Assembly (NCBI RefSeq): GCF_001042675.1
Contig: NZ_AP012333.1
Coordinates: 744,001 to 808,000, forward strand
Length of the DNA stretch: 64,000 nt
Direction: 5' to 3'
Origin: Parascardovia denticolens DSM 10105 = JCM 12538
GTDB taxonomy: Bacteria > Actinomycetota > Actinomycetes > Actinomycetales > Bifidobacteriaceae
The position numbers were made by a program, and so were the translations under genes. Positions within the stretch are counted from its first letter, which is position 1; every line of letters begins with the position of its first letter. Below, piece by piece: positions 28,453 to 38,205 of this stretch. The notes below the pieces were generated by a model, which was given only the letters and a program-made list of their open reading frames with translations, had not been told where the DNA came from and searched no databases.

Positions 28453-29423
28453 TGCCTCGCCGCCTGACCTCCCATCCTGCCCCTGCTTCATCGGACCGGT
28501 CGGCCCAGTCCGGACGTTCCCGCCGGCCCGATGAGCCCCGCAGGTCCGACGGTTTCGCCGACCCCCGCCGGCTGCGGTCCGACGCTTCCCTGTCCGACCG
28601 GCTGGACCAGCCCGAGGCCGGAGGGACGGGCATGGCGGTCAGACCCAAGGTCATCTCTTTCTCCGAAAGGCAGGAAGAGCGCAAAAAAGCTGGTCGCCGG
28701 CACCTGATCAAACGCGTTTTGGTCCTCGTCCTGATCCTGGCCTTGGTCTTCGCCTTGGTTTGGGGGCTTTTCTTCTCCTCCCTCCTGTCTATGCGGGTGG
28801 GGGACGTGACCATCGAAGGGACCAACGCCTGGGTGACGAAGGATATGATCGCCTCCGTGGTCAAAGAGCAGGAAGGCAAGTCGATCCTGTTGGTGGATGC
28901 CAACCGGATGAGCAAGGAAGTGGCTGCCATCCCCGGGGCCAGCGGCATCGACCTGCGTCGGCGCCCCCTTCACGGGTTGACCATCACCGTCAAAGCGCAG
29001 AAGCCGACGGCCATTCTCAAAGACCCCTCCAACCAGATGAGGCCGGTGGACGCCCAAGGCCGGATGATGACGGCCGACAAGGCCTCGGTCCAGGGGATCC
29101 CGGTCATCTCGGTGACGAATTTCGACCTGGCCTTGCGCACCAACGCCGTCAAAGAGGCCATCAAAGTCCTGGCGGGTCTGCCCGAATCCCTGCGGTCCCA
29201 GATAGCCTCGACCACGGCCAAGACCCAGGATTCGGTCACGACCACCTTGACCAACGGCTATATCGTGATCTGGGGCAACTCCTCCCAAATCGCCTTCAAA
29301 ACGGCCGTCGTGCAAAGGACTTTGCAGACCCTGCGGACCACGGACGGGAACACCTACCGGGTCATCGACGCTTCGGCCCCGGACAATCCCATAGTCCGGC
29401 AGTCCTTGGAAACCAAAAAATAA
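28452..29423 (+). CDS. ftsQ: Cell division protein FtsQ
   Basis: FtsQ (DivIB) links early and late divisome proteins. The 323-residue protein has a long disordered Ser/Arg/Pro-rich cytoplasmic part of about 80 residues, one membrane helix (VLVLVLILALVFALVWGLFF), then the POTRA domain (MRVGDVTIEGTNAWVTKDMI) and the FtsQ beta domain. The start shares a base with the murC stop. It closes the dcw cluster here. ftsZ, sepF and murB do not follow and must be elsewhere. Confidence 0.94.
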   Translation: MPRRLTSHPAPASSDRSAQSGRSRRPDEPRRSDGFADPRRLRSDASLSDRLDQPEAGGTGMAVRPKVISFSERQEERKKAGRRHLIKRVLVLVLILALVFALVWGLFFSSLLSMRVGDVTIEGTNAWVTKDMIASVVKEQEGKSILLVDANRMSKEVAAIPGASGIDLRRRPLHGLTITVKAQKPTAILKDPSNQMRPVDAQGRMMTADKASVQGIPVISVTNFDLALRTNAVKEAIKVLAGLPESLRSQIASTTAKTQDSVTTTLTNGYIVIWGNSSQIAFKTAVVQRTLQTLRTTDGNTYRVIDASAPDNPIVRQSLETKK

Positions 29424-29438
29424 AACCGGGAAATGAAA

Positions 29439-29476
29439 AAGGCTGGAACCCTAGTGTTTTCCTGGGTTCCAGCCTT
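29439..29476 (-). terminator. Rho-independent terminator of ssrA
   Basis: A perfect 13-bp stem (AAGGCTGGAACCC paired with GGGTTCCAGCCTT) encloses a 12-base loop. On the minus strand it is followed by TTTTTC, so it terminates tmRNA transcription. It may also act against read-through from ftsQ, which ends 15 bp away on the other strand. Confidence 0.9.
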
Positions 29477-29482
29477 GTAAAA

Positions 29483-29880
29483 TGGTGGAGCCGCGGGGAA
29501 TCGAACCCCGGTCCGGTAACCGTACCCGCTGTCTTCTACGTGCGTAGTTTGCTGGCCGTTTGGCTATCTGTCTGCCCCCGCGCTGACGCAAACCACGCGC
29601 GGCAGGCATAGACGCAATGAAAGTCCCTGAAACGCCTTGAGTCTCAACGCTTCAGGCAAGTCTTCTCATAACGCTCAGCATCCCTCCGAAGACGAGGGGG
29701 AGTGAACGGAGTCGCGAACTCGCTGGTTAGATCCTAGCGCGAAGCTTAGGCAGCAAGGGCGAACTCAGTGCGATTGGATTTAGCACTTGATTTTTGCAGG
29801 AGGACATTAACGAGCGGACCCCTGCGTTCTCGGCACGCTTCCCAGTGACGAACAGATCACCGTCGAAACCGATCGACCCC
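29483..29880 (-). ncRNA. ssrA: Transfer-messenger RNA (tmRNA)
   Basis: tmRNA rescues stalled ribosomes with SmpB. On the minus strand the RNA starts GGGGTCG at 29880 and ends CGGCTCCACCA at 29483. The two ends pair as a 7-bp acceptor stem with two G-U pairs, and CCA is encoded. The T-arm reads GGTTCGATTCC. The internal reading frame encodes a tag ending ALAA. The 398-base length is normal for a one-piece tmRNA. Confidence 0.97.
29746..29784 (-). CDS. tmRNA proteolysis tag peptide reading frame
   Basis: Within the tmRNA the resume codon GCT begins AKSNRTEFALAA followed by TAA. The ALAA end is the usual degradation signal recognised by ClpXP. The 12-residue tag agrees with the tag known from bifidobacteria and supports the genus assignment. 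Confidence 0.92.
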   Translation of the reverse strand, partial: AKSNRTEFALAA

Positions 29881-30013
29881 ATATTGATTTGTCTGACTTC
29901 ATACGCACGGGAAAGGTTGGGCCCTCCCGGCGCCTGCCTTTAAAGACAACTCAACCAGCCTAAATCATATTCCGACCGAATGCAAATCGGCTGGGGGAGA
30001 AACATGGCTCGGA

Positions 30014-30967
30014 TCAGCCGACCGTGGTCTCGCGCAGATGCTGCCAAGTCACGTAGTCGGGGATGCTGTCCGGCAGAGGGGTCCAGTTTTCCCGCTGGGT
30101 GCAGACGTAAGCAGCCACGTTGACCGCCTTCTGATGCCCTTCTTCCATCGGCGCCCCCCGCAGGATCTCCGCGGCCAGGACCCCGGAGAAGACGTCCCCG
30201 GCTCCGACGGAGTTGAGGGCGTTCACATGCGGGGTGCGGATGCGGGAGGCGCGGCCATCGGCGCTCATGACCAGGGAGTAGGACCTGCCGGCCGTCATGG
30301 CGATCATCCGTAGATTGGGGTAATGACGGAAGAACCAGGCGCAGGCCTCTTCGTCGTCCATCCCGTCTTCGTTGGCCTCTTCCATCCCCAGCAGGCTTTT
30401 GAGGAAGGCGAATTCGCTTTGGTTCATCTTGAAATGGGTGGAAAGGCGCAGGAGCTGGTCGATCAGGTCCCTGTCGTAATAGTCCCCTCGCAGATTGACA
30501 TCGAAGAAACGCAGGCAGGAGGTGGGGGCGTCGTCGATCAGATTGAGGATGGTCTGCCGGGATTCGGGGCTGCGCAGGGCCAAGGTCCCATAAGTGATTC
30601 CGTCGGCCCGGGAGATGATCTTCTGGACTTCGTCGGTCTCCCTCAGATGGTCCCAGGCGGCTCCTTCGGTGATGGAATAGGAGAAGGTGTCGTCATCTCC
30701 GGCCATGATCCCGGCCGTGCCGGTGGGGTAGTCATTGCGTTCGAAGTAGTAGGGGATGCCGGCTTTCCTGACGGTCTCTTCCAGCTCGGATCCCAGTTGG
30801 TCGTTGCCCAAAGCGCTGACCGAGTAACCGTCGACCCCGTCCTGCATGGCGTGATAGATGAAATTTACAGGGGCCCCGCCGGCCGTTTTACCTTCGGGAA
30901 GCATGTCCCAGAGGACCTCCCCCAAAGAGATGACCAATGGTTTCCACTCCTGTGTGATTTCAGCCAC
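30014..30967 (-). CDS. PfkB-family carbohydrate kinase, fructokinase-like
   Basis: This 317-residue enzyme should phosphorylate a sugar with ATP. Motifs of the ribokinase/PfkB fold are GEVLWDMLPEG near the N-terminus, GGAPVNFIYHA (the sugar-binding GG motif) and NSVGAGDVFSGVLAAEIL near the C-terminus, whose Asp is the catalytic base and whose GAGD forms the anion hole. The N-terminal motifs resemble fructokinases more than ribokinases. The substrate is an inference. The gene stands alone, with the tmRNA upstream of its end and pepP behind it. Confidence 0.85.
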   Translation of the reverse strand: MAEITQEWKPLVISLGEVLWDMLPEGKTAGGAPVNFIYHAMQDGVDGYSVSALGNDQLGSELEETVRKAGIPYYFERNDYPTGTAGIMAGDDDTFSYSITEGAAWDHLRETDEVQKIISRADGITYGTLALRSPESRQTILNLIDDAPTSCLRFFDVNLRGDYYDRDLIDQLLRLSTHFKMNQSEFAFLKSLLGMEEANEDGMDDEEACAWFFRHYPNLRMIAMTAGRSYSLVMSADGRASRIRTPHVNALNSVGAGDVFSGVLAAEILRGAPMEEGHQKAVNVAAYVCTQRENWTPLPDSIPDYVTWQHLRETTVG

Positions 30968-31201
30968 GCGCGCTCCTTTTCGTCCATCTCATCGCCTGTG
31001 GGAAGGATCTTTCCGATTCCTGAAGAAGGCTATTTCTGCTGGTTTGTCCCCGGTCCGATCGCTAATCGTAGTGGTTGGCCGCAAACGATACCAGTATAAC
31101 CCGAGGGTCAGGATAGGTCGGGTCCGCCCTGCGGGCCGCTCTTAGACAGGGCGGCCCGGCTTCGGGAAGCAGATGTGGGCGGCTCAGATCGCTCAGATCG
31201 C

Positions 31202-32797
31202 TCAGGCAGCGCGATTTGCTTGGGCGGCGCAGTCGGCCATCCACTTCTCCACATCGTCCACCTGCTTGGGGATGCCGATGCTGAGCCATTCGGGCCCTTT
31301 TTCCGTCATGAGGACGTCGTCCTCGATGCGGATGCCGACTCCGCGGAATTCGGGCGGGACCAGCATGTCGTTCTCCTTGAAGTAGAGGCCGGGCTCGATG
31401 GTGAAGATCATGCCGGGGGTCAAAGCGGCGCCCTGGTACTCTTCGTACCGGGCCTGGGAGCAGTCATGGACGTCCAAACCCAGATGATGGGCGACGCCGC
31501 AGGCGTGCCAACGACGGTGCTGCTGGCCTTGGGGGCTGAGGGATTCCTCCACGCTCACCGGCAGGATGCCCCACTGATACAGGGCCTCGGCCAGGACCCT
31601 CATGCAGGCCTTATGGATATCGGAATAAGTGGCGCCGGGCTTGGCGGCTTCGAAACCGGCCTGCTGGGCGTCCAGGACCACCTGGTACATCTGGCGCTGC
31701 AGGTCGCTGAAATGACCGTTGGTGGGGAAGGTGCGGGTGATGTCGGCCGTGTAAAGGCTGTCGACTTCCACCCCGGCGTCGATAAGCAGGAGCTCGCCGG
31801 ACTCGATGGTCCCGGTGTTGCGCATCCAATGCAGGGTGGGGGCGTGCGCGCCGGAAGCCACGATGGTGTCGTAGCCTTCGTTGTTGCCTTGTTCACGGGC
31901 GTTGGCGTTGAACTGGCCTTCCAGGATGCGCTCGCTGCGAGGTCTGCCGATAGCCGCCGGCAGGGCTGTCAACATGCGGAAGAAGCCGTCTTTGGTGGCG
32001 GCGATGGCCTTGCGCATTTCGCCCACTTCGTAGGAATCCTTGAGCATGCGCTGGACGGAGGTGGCCTGGTAGAAGGCGTCGTCATCGGCTTGAGTCTTGC
32101 CGTCGTCGGAGAAGCCATTATCGTGACGGATCAGGTCGACGGATTCGGTGATCTGGGGGTCCACATTGCGCACGACCCGCAGCTGGACGGCCCCTTGCTC
32201 AGGTCCTACGTTCTTGGCGACGGCGTCGTCGAAGTCGGCGATGTCGGCCGTATGCAGGCCGGTCATCACGGCCAGTCCCTTGAGGCCGGGCCGGGCGCCG
32301 ACCCAGTATTCGCCGTAGGAGGCGGATCGGTAGTATTCCTGGGTTGTCTGGTCGCTGCGGGGATGGGTGTACAAGGTGGCCGTATGGGTCTGGCCTTCTT
32401 TGGCCTCCGGGCTGTCCGGATCCACGGGGTTGAGGACCAGTACGGCCCCGGCTTCGTAATCCTGGCCCAGGCCGGTGTAATAGGCGAAGGCGCTGTCCGG
32501 GCGGAAGGCGTAATCGCAGTCATCGTTGCGGACTTTGGCCTGGCCGGCGGGGATGATCAGGCGCTGGCCGGGGAACTTGGCTCCCAAGGCTTTGAGACGG
32601 TCGGGCACGAAGCGGGATGATTCCAAGGGTTCGACCTCGTTGTCCTCTTCCCCCCAGCCGGACAGCATGAACCGCTCGAAAGTGCTGCCGGTCGGCCGCA
32701 GGGTCCGGTTGTGGCTGCGCTGGGTCTGGGTGGACTCGGCGGCCAGGGTGGTCTCGTCCGGGTGGAGCTGACCTTCCGACTTCTGATTATCTGTCAT
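31202..32797 (-). CDS. pepP: Xaa-Pro aminopeptidase (aminopeptidase P, M24B)
   Basis: It removes N-terminal residues next to proline. The 531-residue protein has the aminopeptidase P N-terminal domain (RLIIPAGQAKVRNDDCDYAFRPDSAF) and the M24 pita-bread domain. The metal ligands are in ELLLIDAGVEVDSLYTADITRTFP (two Asp), CGVAHHLGLDVHD (His), FTIEPGLYF (Glu) and GVGIRIEDDVLMTEKG (Glu). The start is ATG 32797, because GGAGG lies six bases upstream. The in-frame ATG at 32809 overlaps that ribosome site. folC is divergent. Confidence 0.93.
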   Translation of the reverse strand: MTDNQKSEGQLHPDETTLAAESTQTQRSHNRTLRPTGSTFERFMLSGWGEEDNEVEPLESSRFVPDRLKALGAKFPGQRLIIPAGQAKVRNDDCDYAFRPDSAFAYYTGLGQDYEAGAVLVLNPVDPDSPEAKEGQTHTATLYTHPRSDQTTQEYYRSASYGEYWVGARPGLKGLAVMTGLHTADIADFDDAVAKNVGPEQGAVQLRVVRNVDPQITESVDLIRHDNGFSDDGKTQADDDAFYQATSVQRMLKDSYEVGEMRKAIAATKDGFFRMLTALPAAIGRPRSERILEGQFNANAREQGNNEGYDTIVASGAHAPTLHWMRNTGTIESGELLLIDAGVEVDSLYTADITRTFPTNGHFSDLQRQMYQVVLDAQQAGFEAAKPGATYSDIHKACMRVLAEALYQWGILPVSVEESLSPQGQQHRRWHACGVAHHLGLDVHDCSQARYEEYQGAALTPGMIFTIEPGLYFKENDMLVPPEFRGVGIRIEDDVLMTEKGPEWLSIGIPKQVDDVEKWMADCAAQANRAA

Positions 32798-32931
32798 CGA
32801 TTCCTCCATATGGTCAAATCATTCCGATGATTCCTGCCCCTATAGTAAGCCATCAAGGCGATGAAGGAGGGGGCCGGAAGTCGTCTGCGCCCAAGGCTTG
32901 AAGTCCTTTGAATGGCTTAAAATCAAGCGTT

Positions 32932-34524
32932 ATGTCTCAAGAATTTCCGGAAAATCATGATGCCGGCCTTTCCCAGGTCTATCGTGAGATAATGTCCCGC
33001 GCCCCCGAACACGATTTCGATCCCTCTTTGGACCGTATGAAGATGGTCGTCGATTACCTGGGACACCCGGAAGAGTCTTTCCGGGTCATCCATGTGACCG
33101 GGACCAACGGCAAAGGGTCCACCGCCCGCATGGCCGAAGCCATCTGCCGGGCTTATGGGCTGCGCACCGGCCTTTACACCTCCCCCCATGTGCAGAAGGT
33201 GACTGAACGCATAGCCATCGATGGGCAGCGCATCAGCGACGAGGCCTTCGTCGACCTTTACTATCAGGTCAAGGGTTTCATCGACTTGGTGGACAAGGAA
33301 TCCCAGGCCCAGGGCGGTCCCAGGATGAGTTTTTTCGAAGTCCTGACCACCATGGCCATCTGGGCTTTCGCCGACGCCCCTGTGGATGTGGCCATCGTGG
33401 AGGTGGGCATGGGCGGCCGTTGGGATGCGACCAACGTTCTGAATGCTGACGCCGCCGTCATCGGCCCGGTGGATATGGACCATATGCAGTGGCTGGGGGA
33501 TACGGTCGAACAGATCGCCCAGGAGAAGGCCGGGATCATCAAACCGGATTCCACCGTGGTCATTGGGCCCCAGCCCCATGCGGAAGCGGTCGAGCTCATT
33601 CTGGAAGACCAGGCTCAGGAAGTCGGGGCCAGGACCCTGCTGCGCGATGGTCAGGAATTGCAAGTCGTCTCCCGGATGCCGGCAGTCGGCGGGCAGGTGG
33701 CCAGTCTGCGGACCCCGCGCGGCCTTTATGAAGACATCACCATAGCCATGTTCGGCCAACATCAGGCCCATAACGCCTTGGCCGCCCTGGCCGCCGCGGA
33801 GACGGTCATCCCCGTTTCCGACCAGCTGGACCCCGACCTGGTGGCTTCGGCCTTGCAAGGAGTGAAGGTGCCGGGCCGCATCGAGGTCATCCGCTCTTCC
33901 CCCACCATCATCATCGATGGGAGTCATAACGTCCAGGCCGTCTCCGCCTTGCGGGACGCCTTGGAGGAAAATTTCGACTTCAAACAGATCGTCGGCGTGG
34001 TCTCCATGATGAAGGACAAGGAGGTGGAGGCCGTTTTGGGCGTGATGGAGCCTGTTTTGGACAAGATCGTGGTCACTGAGAACTCTTGGTCGGCCCGGGT
34101 CATGCCGGTCGACCAATTGGAGCAGATCGCCAGCCAGGTCTTCGGGCCGGATCGGGTCATCCGGGGAGAGGATTTCCCCGACGCCATCCAGAAGGCGGTC
34201 GATCTGGTGGATGTGGACGACGAGACCGGGGTCGGCTATGGGCATGGAATCGTGATTTTCGGCTCCTTCGTCACCGCCGGGGACGCCCGCACCCTCTTGG
34301 AGGAGAAACCCAACGCCGACTTGGCCAAGACCAGGCAGGAGCGGGTCCACGGCCTTCCCGCCGCCTCCGGCTTGGCCCCGCAGGAAGCCGCCGAGGCCGA
34401 AGAGGATGAAAAGGACAAAGAGGAGGGGTTGGCCTCCTACTTACAGGCCGTTCTTCATGATGACTTCGGGAATGAGGGAAGCGATGGAGGATCCGACTCC
34501 GGCCGCGCGGAGGTAAACGAGTAA
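32932..34524 (+). CDS. folC: Bifunctional dihydrofolate/folylpolyglutamate synthase
   Basis: FolC adds glutamate to dihydropteroate and folates. The 530-residue protein belongs to the Mur ligase fold: it has the ATP loop VTGTNGKGSTARMAE, the folate-binding LRTGLYTSPHV, VEVGMGGRWDATNVL and DGSHNVQAVSALRDAL. The last 75 residues form a Glu/Asp-rich extension not needed for catalysis. The ATG at 32932 is preferred over an in-frame TTG at 32908. The stop lies two bases before the smc start, so the two genes are probably co-transcribed. Confidence 0.93.
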   Translation: MSQEFPENHDAGLSQVYREIMSRAPEHDFDPSLDRMKMVVDYLGHPEESFRVIHVTGTNGKGSTARMAEAICRAYGLRTGLYTSPHVQKVTERIAIDGQRISDEAFVDLYYQVKGFIDLVDKESQAQGGPRMSFFEVLTTMAIWAFADAPVDVAIVEVGMGGRWDATNVLNADAAVIGPVDMDHMQWLGDTVEQIAQEKAGIIKPDSTVVIGPQPHAEAVELILEDQAQEVGARTLLRDGQELQVVSRMPAVGGQVASLRTPRGLYEDITIAMFGQHQAHNALAALAAAETVIPVSDQLDPDLVASALQGVKVPGRIEVIRSSPTIIIDGSHNVQAVSALRDALEENFDFKQIVGVVSMMKDKEVEAVLGVMEPVLDKIVVTENSWSARVMPVDQLEQIASQVFGPDRVIRGEDFPDAIQKAVDLVDVDDETGVGYGHGIVIFGSFVTAGDARTLLEEKPNADLAKTRQERVHGLPAASGLAPQEAAEAEEDEKDKEEGLASYLQAVLHDDFGNEGSDGGSDSGRAEVNE

Positions 34525-34526
34525 GC

Positions 34527-37500
34527 ATGTACGTCAAAGAGCTGACCCTGCGGGGGTTCAAATCCTTCGCCAACGCCACCACCTTGCGTTTCGAGCCCGG
34601 CATCACCGCCGTGGTGGGGCCCAACGGCTCCGGCAAATCCAACATCGTGGACGCCTTGGCCTGGGTGATGGGGGAGCAGGGGGCCAAGACCCTGCGCGGA
34701 ACCTCCATGGAGGACGTGATCTTCGCCGGCACCTCCTCGAGGCCTCCCCTGGGTCGGGCCCAAGTCTCTTTGACCATCGACAACTCCGACAGGACTTTGG
34801 ACATCGACTATTCCGAAGTGACCATCTCCCGTACCATCTATCGCAACGGGGGCTCGGAATACGCCATCAACGGGTCTCCGGCCCGCCTTCTGGACGTGCA
34901 GGAGCTGTTGAGCGACATCGGCCTGGGCGCCCACATGCATGTGGTGGTGGGCCAGGGCCGGCTGGATTCCATCCTTCGGGCCACCCCGGCCGACAACCGG
35001 GCCTTCATCGAGGAGGCCGCCGGAATCCTCAAACACCGCAAACGCAAGGAGCGGGCCTTGCGCAAGCTCCAATCCACCCAGGAGAACGTGGAACGCCTGG
35101 ACGACCTGCTCACGGAGATCAAACGGCAGCTAGGGCCTTTGCGCCGCCAAGCTCGGGTGTCCCGCAAGGCTGACAGCATCCAGATCAGCCTTCGCGACGC
35201 CATGAGCCGCCTCTACGCGGACGACGCCGTGCAGGTCATGGCCAGCCGCGACCAAGTCCGTTCCGATCTGGCCCAGATCCGCGGCGACCTGGCCCGGGAA
35301 CAGCAGGAGCTGACCCGGGTCAAACTGCAGATCGAGCGTCTGGAAGACCTGGCCAGCCAATCCTCCCCGGCCATGGAGGCCATCAACCAGACCTGGCACC
35401 AGATGTCCCAACTGGAAGAACGGTTCAAATCCTTGGCAGCCTTGGCTTCCGAAAGGTCGCGGTCCTGGACTTCGCAAATCGTCTCCATAGGGGGAGATGA
35501 CCCTGACATCCTCCTGAAACGGGCCGGCGAGCTGGCCGCCTTGGCCCGCAGTGAGGAAGGCAGGAACCAGGACCAACGGTTGGCCTTCGACAAAGAGACC
35601 GAGTCCCGGGCGGCGGCGGAAAAGGAGCTGGCCTCCATCCGTCAGATGATCACCCAGCTGCGGAAGGACGCCCAGGAACGCGACGCCCACATCGCCTCCG
35701 TGCGGGAAATGATCGCCCGGCAGGAGGCCCGGAAGCAAGGCTTGGATGGGCGGGAGTCCGACCTGGCCTCCCAGAAGGCTTCTTTGGCGACGCTCAGGCA
35801 GGAGACCCAGGCCAGGCTGGATTCCTTGCACGCTCAGGAGCAGGCTCCGGAAGAGGTCGATGAAGACCGGCTGGAAGCCTTGCGCTCGGCCATGGACGAG
35901 GCCCGTGGCCGGCGGGACGAGGCCCGGAACAAGCAGAGGGACCTGCAGTCCACGGTCATCTCCTTGAAAGCCAAGGCCGACGCTTTGGGCGACACTTTGG
36001 AGGCCCGGACGACTTCCACGGATATGGAGAAGCAGGAGGGGGTCGACGTTCGCGGTCGGCTCGCTTCCTTCATCCGGGTCGAGGAAGGGTGGGAGGAAGC
36101 GATCTCCAAGGCCTTGGGGCCGTTCGCCTCCGCCTTGGTCCTGCCGGATTCCACCCATCTTTTGCCGGCCATGGCCCTGGCCCGTCAGGAGAAGTTGGGC
36201 CGGGCCGTCGCTTTGGTCCCAAGGATCAGGCTTTCTGATTCTTTCAAGCTTTCTGATTCTTCTGATCTGGCAGACCGATTGGGCCTGATTTGGGCCGGGA
36301 AGGTCGTGACCCCCAATCCGCTTGCCGAAGATGCCGATTTGGCCTGCCAAATCGCTCAATCCGTCCGTTTCCTTCTTTCCGACGTCTTCCTGGCCGCGGA
36401 CTTGGACCAGGTCCAGGAAGTCTTGACCCGAGCGGACTGGGGTCTGGATGATTGTCCTTTCGGCCAGATAGCCGTGCGGACCGGGGAAGTCATCACCCCG
36501 GTGGGGGCTCTGGGAGGTTCCTCCCAGTCCCCAAGCGACCTGAGCCTGGCCGCCCGCCGGGACAAGGCCCTGGCCCAGGCGGGCAAGGCCCAGGATGAGG
36601 CTGATTCCTGCCAGGAGTCCATCGATTCCAATGACAAGGCTTATACCGATTTACGGGCCCAGGTGGAAGAGACCAAGACCAAGTTGACCGAACTGCGTCT
36701 TCGCCGTCAGCAGGCGGACAGGGACTTGGCTGCCACCCAACAATCCTTGGAGAGCCTGGACCGCAGACAGGCGGATCTGGACCGGAAATTGGCTTCCTTG
36801 GCCGATGAGAGGCAAGGCTTGGATTCCACCTTGACGACTTTGCAGGAAGACCTGCGTTCGGCCCAGACCGTGGAGAAGGCCGACCTCAATCCGGATGACC
36901 TGGCCCGGCAGGAGCATGACCGCGAAGCCAGGCTCGCCTCCCAACGGGAGAAGGAAGTGGCGGCCAAGATCTCTTGGAACGAGTCCAGCCAAAAACTGCA
37001 ATCCTACAAGCGCCAGGCCGACCTCCTGCGTTCCCAGGCCCAGCAGGCGCAAAGCCGCCGGGCCCGGATCGAGGAAGAGAACCAGGAGCGCCGGGCCAAG
37101 GCCGTCCAGGCCGTCCAGGTCGCTTCCCTGGCCACTCAGGCCGCCCAGACCCTGATGGTCCACATGGATCAGGTCAGCGCCAAACGGCAGGAATTGCAGG
37201 CCCAGGCCTCCTCCCATGACGAAGAGTTGACCGTCTTGCGGGCCCGGCGCAGGGATTTGGAGCCCCGGGTCAACGCCTTGATTCAGCGGGAGCATGACAG
37301 CGACGTTCTTCGCGAACGGGTGGCGGCCCAGGTGGGCCAGGTCACGCAGAAGGTCATGGATGATCTGGGTCTGAACCTGGACGAGCTTTTGCACAGCTAC
37401 AGTCCCGATCTTCCGGTCCCGCTTTTGGACGATTACGGGCGGCCGATTCCCCTGGATCAGGCCGTAAACGGCGAAGGGGACGATCGCGAGGAAACCGATG

Positions 37501-38204
37501 ACTCGCAGGGCCGTTTCCGCACGGAGCCTTATGACCGGCAGAAACAGGAGAAACGTCTGGCCCAGGCCCGGCGGGACCTGGCCGCTTTGGGCAAGGTCAA
37601 CCCTTTGGCCACCGAGGAATACGACGCTTTGCAGACCCGTCATCAGTACCTGAGCGAGCAGAGGAACGAAGTGGTCACCTCCCGCGACAACCTCATGAAG
37701 CTGATCAGGGACTTGGATTCCACCATGGTCACCGTTTTCAAAGAGGCCTTCGATGATACCGCCGCCGCCTTCGAAAAGGTCTTCGGCACCCTGTTCCAGG
37801 GCGGGCATGGGCGTTTGCGCCTGGAAGACCCGGATGACCTGCTCAACACGGGGGTCATCGTGGAGGCCAGCCCGGCGGGGAAAAGGGTCCGGCAGTTGAC
37901 CCTCCTGTCGGGAGGGGAGAGGTCTTTGACCGCCCTGGCCCTGCTCTTCGCCATCTTCACGGCCCGCCCCAGCCCCTTCTACATCCTCGACGAAGTGGAG
38001 GCCGCCTTGGACGACATCAACCTGACCCGCCTGCTTAAAGCCTTCAACAACCTTCGTCAGCGCTCCCAGCTCATCATCATCACCCATCAACAGAGGACCA
38101 TGAGCATAGCAGACGCCTTGTATGGGGTGACCATGCGGTCCGATGGGGTCACGGCGGTCATCTCCCAGAAACTCCAGCAGGGGAAGGTGGACCTGGAAGG
38201 CTGA
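34527..38204 (+). CDS. smc: Chromosome segregation protein SMC
   Basis: SMC folds and segregates the chromosome with ScpA and ScpB. The 1225-residue protein has the N-terminal ATPase half (LTLRGFKSFANATTLRF, Walker A GPNGSGKSNIVDAL, QGRLDSIL), two long coiled coils rich in Gln, Glu and Arg, a hinge (VDVRGRLASFIRVEEGWEEAI to about LSDSSDLADRLGLIWAGKV) and the C-terminal half (signature LLSGGERSLTALALLFAIF and Walker B FYILDEVEAALDDIN). The length is normal. A short duplicated segment, CTTTCTGATTCTT, gives LSDS-LSDS in the hinge. Confidence 0.97.
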   Translation: MYVKELTLRGFKSFANATTLRFEPGITAVVGPNGSGKSNIVDALAWVMGEQGAKTLRGTSMEDVIFAGTSSRPPLGRAQVSLTIDNSDRTLDIDYSEVTISRTIYRNGGSEYAINGSPARLLDVQELLSDIGLGAHMHVVVGQGRLDSILRATPADNRAFIEEAAGILKHRKRKERALRKLQSTQENVERLDDLLTEIKRQLGPLRRQARVSRKADSIQISLRDAMSRLYADDAVQVMASRDQVRSDLAQIRGDLAREQQELTRVKLQIERLEDLASQSSPAMEAINQTWHQMSQLEERFKSLAALASERSRSWTSQIVSIGGDDPDILLKRAGELAALARSEEGRNQDQRLAFDKETESRAAAEKELASIRQMITQLRKDAQERDAHIASVREMIARQEARKQGLDGRESDLASQKASLATLRQETQARLDSLHAQEQAPEEVDEDRLEALRSAMDEARGRRDEARNKQRDLQSTVISLKAKADALGDTLEARTTSTDMEKQEGVDVRGRLASFIRVEEGWEEAISKALGPFASALVLPDSTHLLPAMALARQEKLGRAVALVPRIRLSDSFKLSDSSDLADRLGLIWAGKVVTPNPLAEDADLACQIAQSVRFLLSDVFLAADLDQVQEVLTRADWGLDDCPFGQIAVRTGEVITPVGALGGSSQSPSDLSLAARRDKALAQAGKAQDEADSCQESIDSNDKAYTDLRAQVEETKTKLTELRLRRQQADRDLAATQQSLESLDRRQADLDRKLASLADERQGLDSTLTTLQEDLRSAQTVEKADLNPDDLARQEHDREARLASQREKEVAAKISWNESSQKLQSYKRQADLLRSQAQQAQSRRARIEEENQERRAKAVQAVQVASLATQAAQTLMVHMDQVSAKRQELQAQASSHDEELTVLRARRRDLEPRVNALIQREHDSDVLRERVAAQVGQVTQKVMDDLGLNLDELLHSYSPDLPVPLLDDYGRPIPLDQAVNGEGDDREETDDSQGRFRTEPYDRQKQEKRLAQARRDLAALGKVNPLATEEYDALQTRHQYLSEQRNEVVTSRDNLMKLIRDLDSTMVTVFKEAFDDTAAAFEKVFGTLFQGGHGRLRLEDPDDLLNTGVIVEASPAGKRVRQLTLLSGGERSLTALALLFAIFTARPSPFYILDEVEAALDDINLTRLLKAFNNLRQRSQLIIITHQQRTMSIADALYGVTMRSDGVTAVISQKLQQGKVDLEG

Positions 38205-38205
38205 T

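Noticed and set aside
29483..29520. tRNA-like 3' end with T-arm and CCA
   Set aside because: It belongs to the tmRNA, as shown by the matching 5' end at 29880 and the tag reading frame.
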